A DNA stretch of 5,984 nucleotides from Xanthobacteraceae bacterium. Lineage in GTDB: Bacteria; Pseudomonadota; Alphaproteobacteria; Rhizobiales; Xanthobacteraceae. The notes under the pieces are model-generated. The model ran no database searches and was not told where the DNA came from. It was given only the letters and a program-made list of their open reading frames with translations. The translations under genes and the position numbers were made by a program. Below, one piece after another: positions 5,422 to 5,984 of the stretch (position 1 is its first letter; the number at the start of each line of letters is the position of its first letter). Location: contig JASHXZ010000597.1 of the NCBI GenBank assembly GCA_030043285.1, positions 1 through 5,984 on the forward strand, in the 5' to 3' direction.

Positions 5422-5984
5422 TTACTCCGCCTTGATGCCGGCGTCGCGGATCACCTTACCCCATTTGCTGGTTTCATCGGCGATGAGCCTGCCAAAATCC
5501 GCCGGAGAGCCGGTCAACACCATGCCGCCCATGTCGGCAATCCTGGTTTTCAGCGTGGCATCCGCCAGCCCGGCATTGATGGCCTGGTTCAGCGCTTCGA
5601 CGATCGCGTCCGGCGTTTTCCGTGGGGCGGCCACGCCGAACCACGAGCTTGCCTCGTAGCCCGGAACGAATTCGCTGACGCTTGGCACTCCGGGCAACGC
5701 GTCCGAACGCTTGACCGTCGTCACCGCCAGCGGCCGCAGCCGATTGGCCCGGATATAGCCGATCGAGGCCGTCATGGTGGCAAAACCAACCTGCACCTGC
5801 CCAGCAATGAGATCGGCCATCGCCGGGCCATCGCCGCGATACGGCACATGTTGAATGGCGACGCCGGTCATCACGTTGAACAATTGGCCGGCAAGGTGGC
5901 TCGCAGTTCCGATGCCAGCCGAGGCAAAGCTCAGCTTGCCCGGATTGCTTTTGGCGTAGGCGATCAACTCCGGAATCGTGTGGA
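5422..5984 (-). CDS. Tripartite tricarboxylate transporter substrate-binding protein (Bug/TctC family), C-terminal part, cut by right edge
   Basis: The reading frame is open to the window edge and encodes the last 186 residues of a protein family usually about 320-330 long, so the signal peptide and first lobe lie outside. Codons before the TTG at 5967 continue the family pattern (HTIPELIAYAKSNPGKLSF), so that TTG is an internal leucine and not a start. Family marks include GIGTASHLAGQLF, HVPYRGDGPAMADLIAGQVQ, LPGVPSVSEFVPGYEASSWFG and the closing KWGKVIRDAGIKAE. Bug proteins are periplasmic receptors for carboxylates and related compounds; many are orphans without adjacent TctA/TctB membrane genes, and none is seen here. 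The gene reads towards the alpha/beta hydrolase 35 bases away. A shared role in uptake and hydrolysis of one compound is inference. Confidence 0.93.
   Translation of the reverse strand, partial: HTIPELIAYAKSNPGKLSFASAGIGTASHLAGQLFNVMTGVAIQHVPYRGDGPAMADLIAGQVQVGFATMTASIGYIRANRLRPLAVTTVKRSDALPGVPSVSEFVPGYEASSWFGVAAPRKTPDAIVEALNQAINAGLADATLKTRIADMGGMVLTGSPADFGRLIADETSKWGKVIRDAGIKAE

Noticed and set aside
4871..5659. 262-codon plus-strand open frame across the hydrolase and Bug genes
   Set aside because: It spans two well-supported minus-strand genes and their spacer and shows no motif.
5422..5967. TTG at 5967 as the start of a complete 181-residue protein
   Set aside because: Upstream in-frame codons to the window edge continue the Bug-family sequence, so the gene is truncated by the window and the TTG is internal.

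Overview
The window looks like a chromosomal segment of a GC-rich alphaproteobacterium, most likely of the Hyphomicrobiales (Bradyrhizobium-like). This is inferred from high GC, a ComF gene divergent from an NDUFAF5/BioC-like methyltransferase, a MutT gene, a small Flp pilin and a tripartite-tricarboxylate (Bug/TctC) binding protein. No rRNA, tRNA, CRISPR array, transposase or integrase was seen.

Layout. Bases 1-206 (minus) hold the first 68 codons of a comF-family gene that runs off the left edge. Bases 207-518 separate it from a divergent methyltransferase gene (519-1427, plus). This gap holds a striking 171-base nested interrupted palindrome (283-453): a perfect 27-base inverted repeat, a second nearly perfect 17-base inverted repeat outside it, and a core of overlapping, mutually exclusive GC-rich hairpins. 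After a 136-base spacer with a small 8-base inverted repeat comes a 705-residue GH39-like glycoside hydrolase with a C-terminal fibronectin-III-like domain (1564-3681, plus). Its base composition is visibly lower in GC than the methyltransferase.

The right half is read leftward. A Bug-type solute-binding protein, cut by the right edge (5422-5984), is followed 35 bases later by an alpha/beta hydrolase with an aspartate nucleophile (4451-5386). After a 90-base spacer come a MutT-type Nudix hydrolase starting at GTG (3956-4360) and, 24 bases on, an Flp/Fap type IVb prepilin (3740-3931). The Flp gene and the glycoside hydrolase are convergent, with 58 bases between them.

How the genes work together. 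The Bug protein and alpha/beta hydrolase may be co-transcribed and could serve capture and processing of an organic acid or ester-like compound. MutT is nucleotide-pool housekeeping, and the Flp pilin probably needs a tad secretion locus elsewhere. The glycoside hydrolase looks like an accessory insertion between conserved genes. The best candidates for something unusual are the nested palindrome and the leaderless GH39-FnIII protein; I see no convincing multi-gene novel system.
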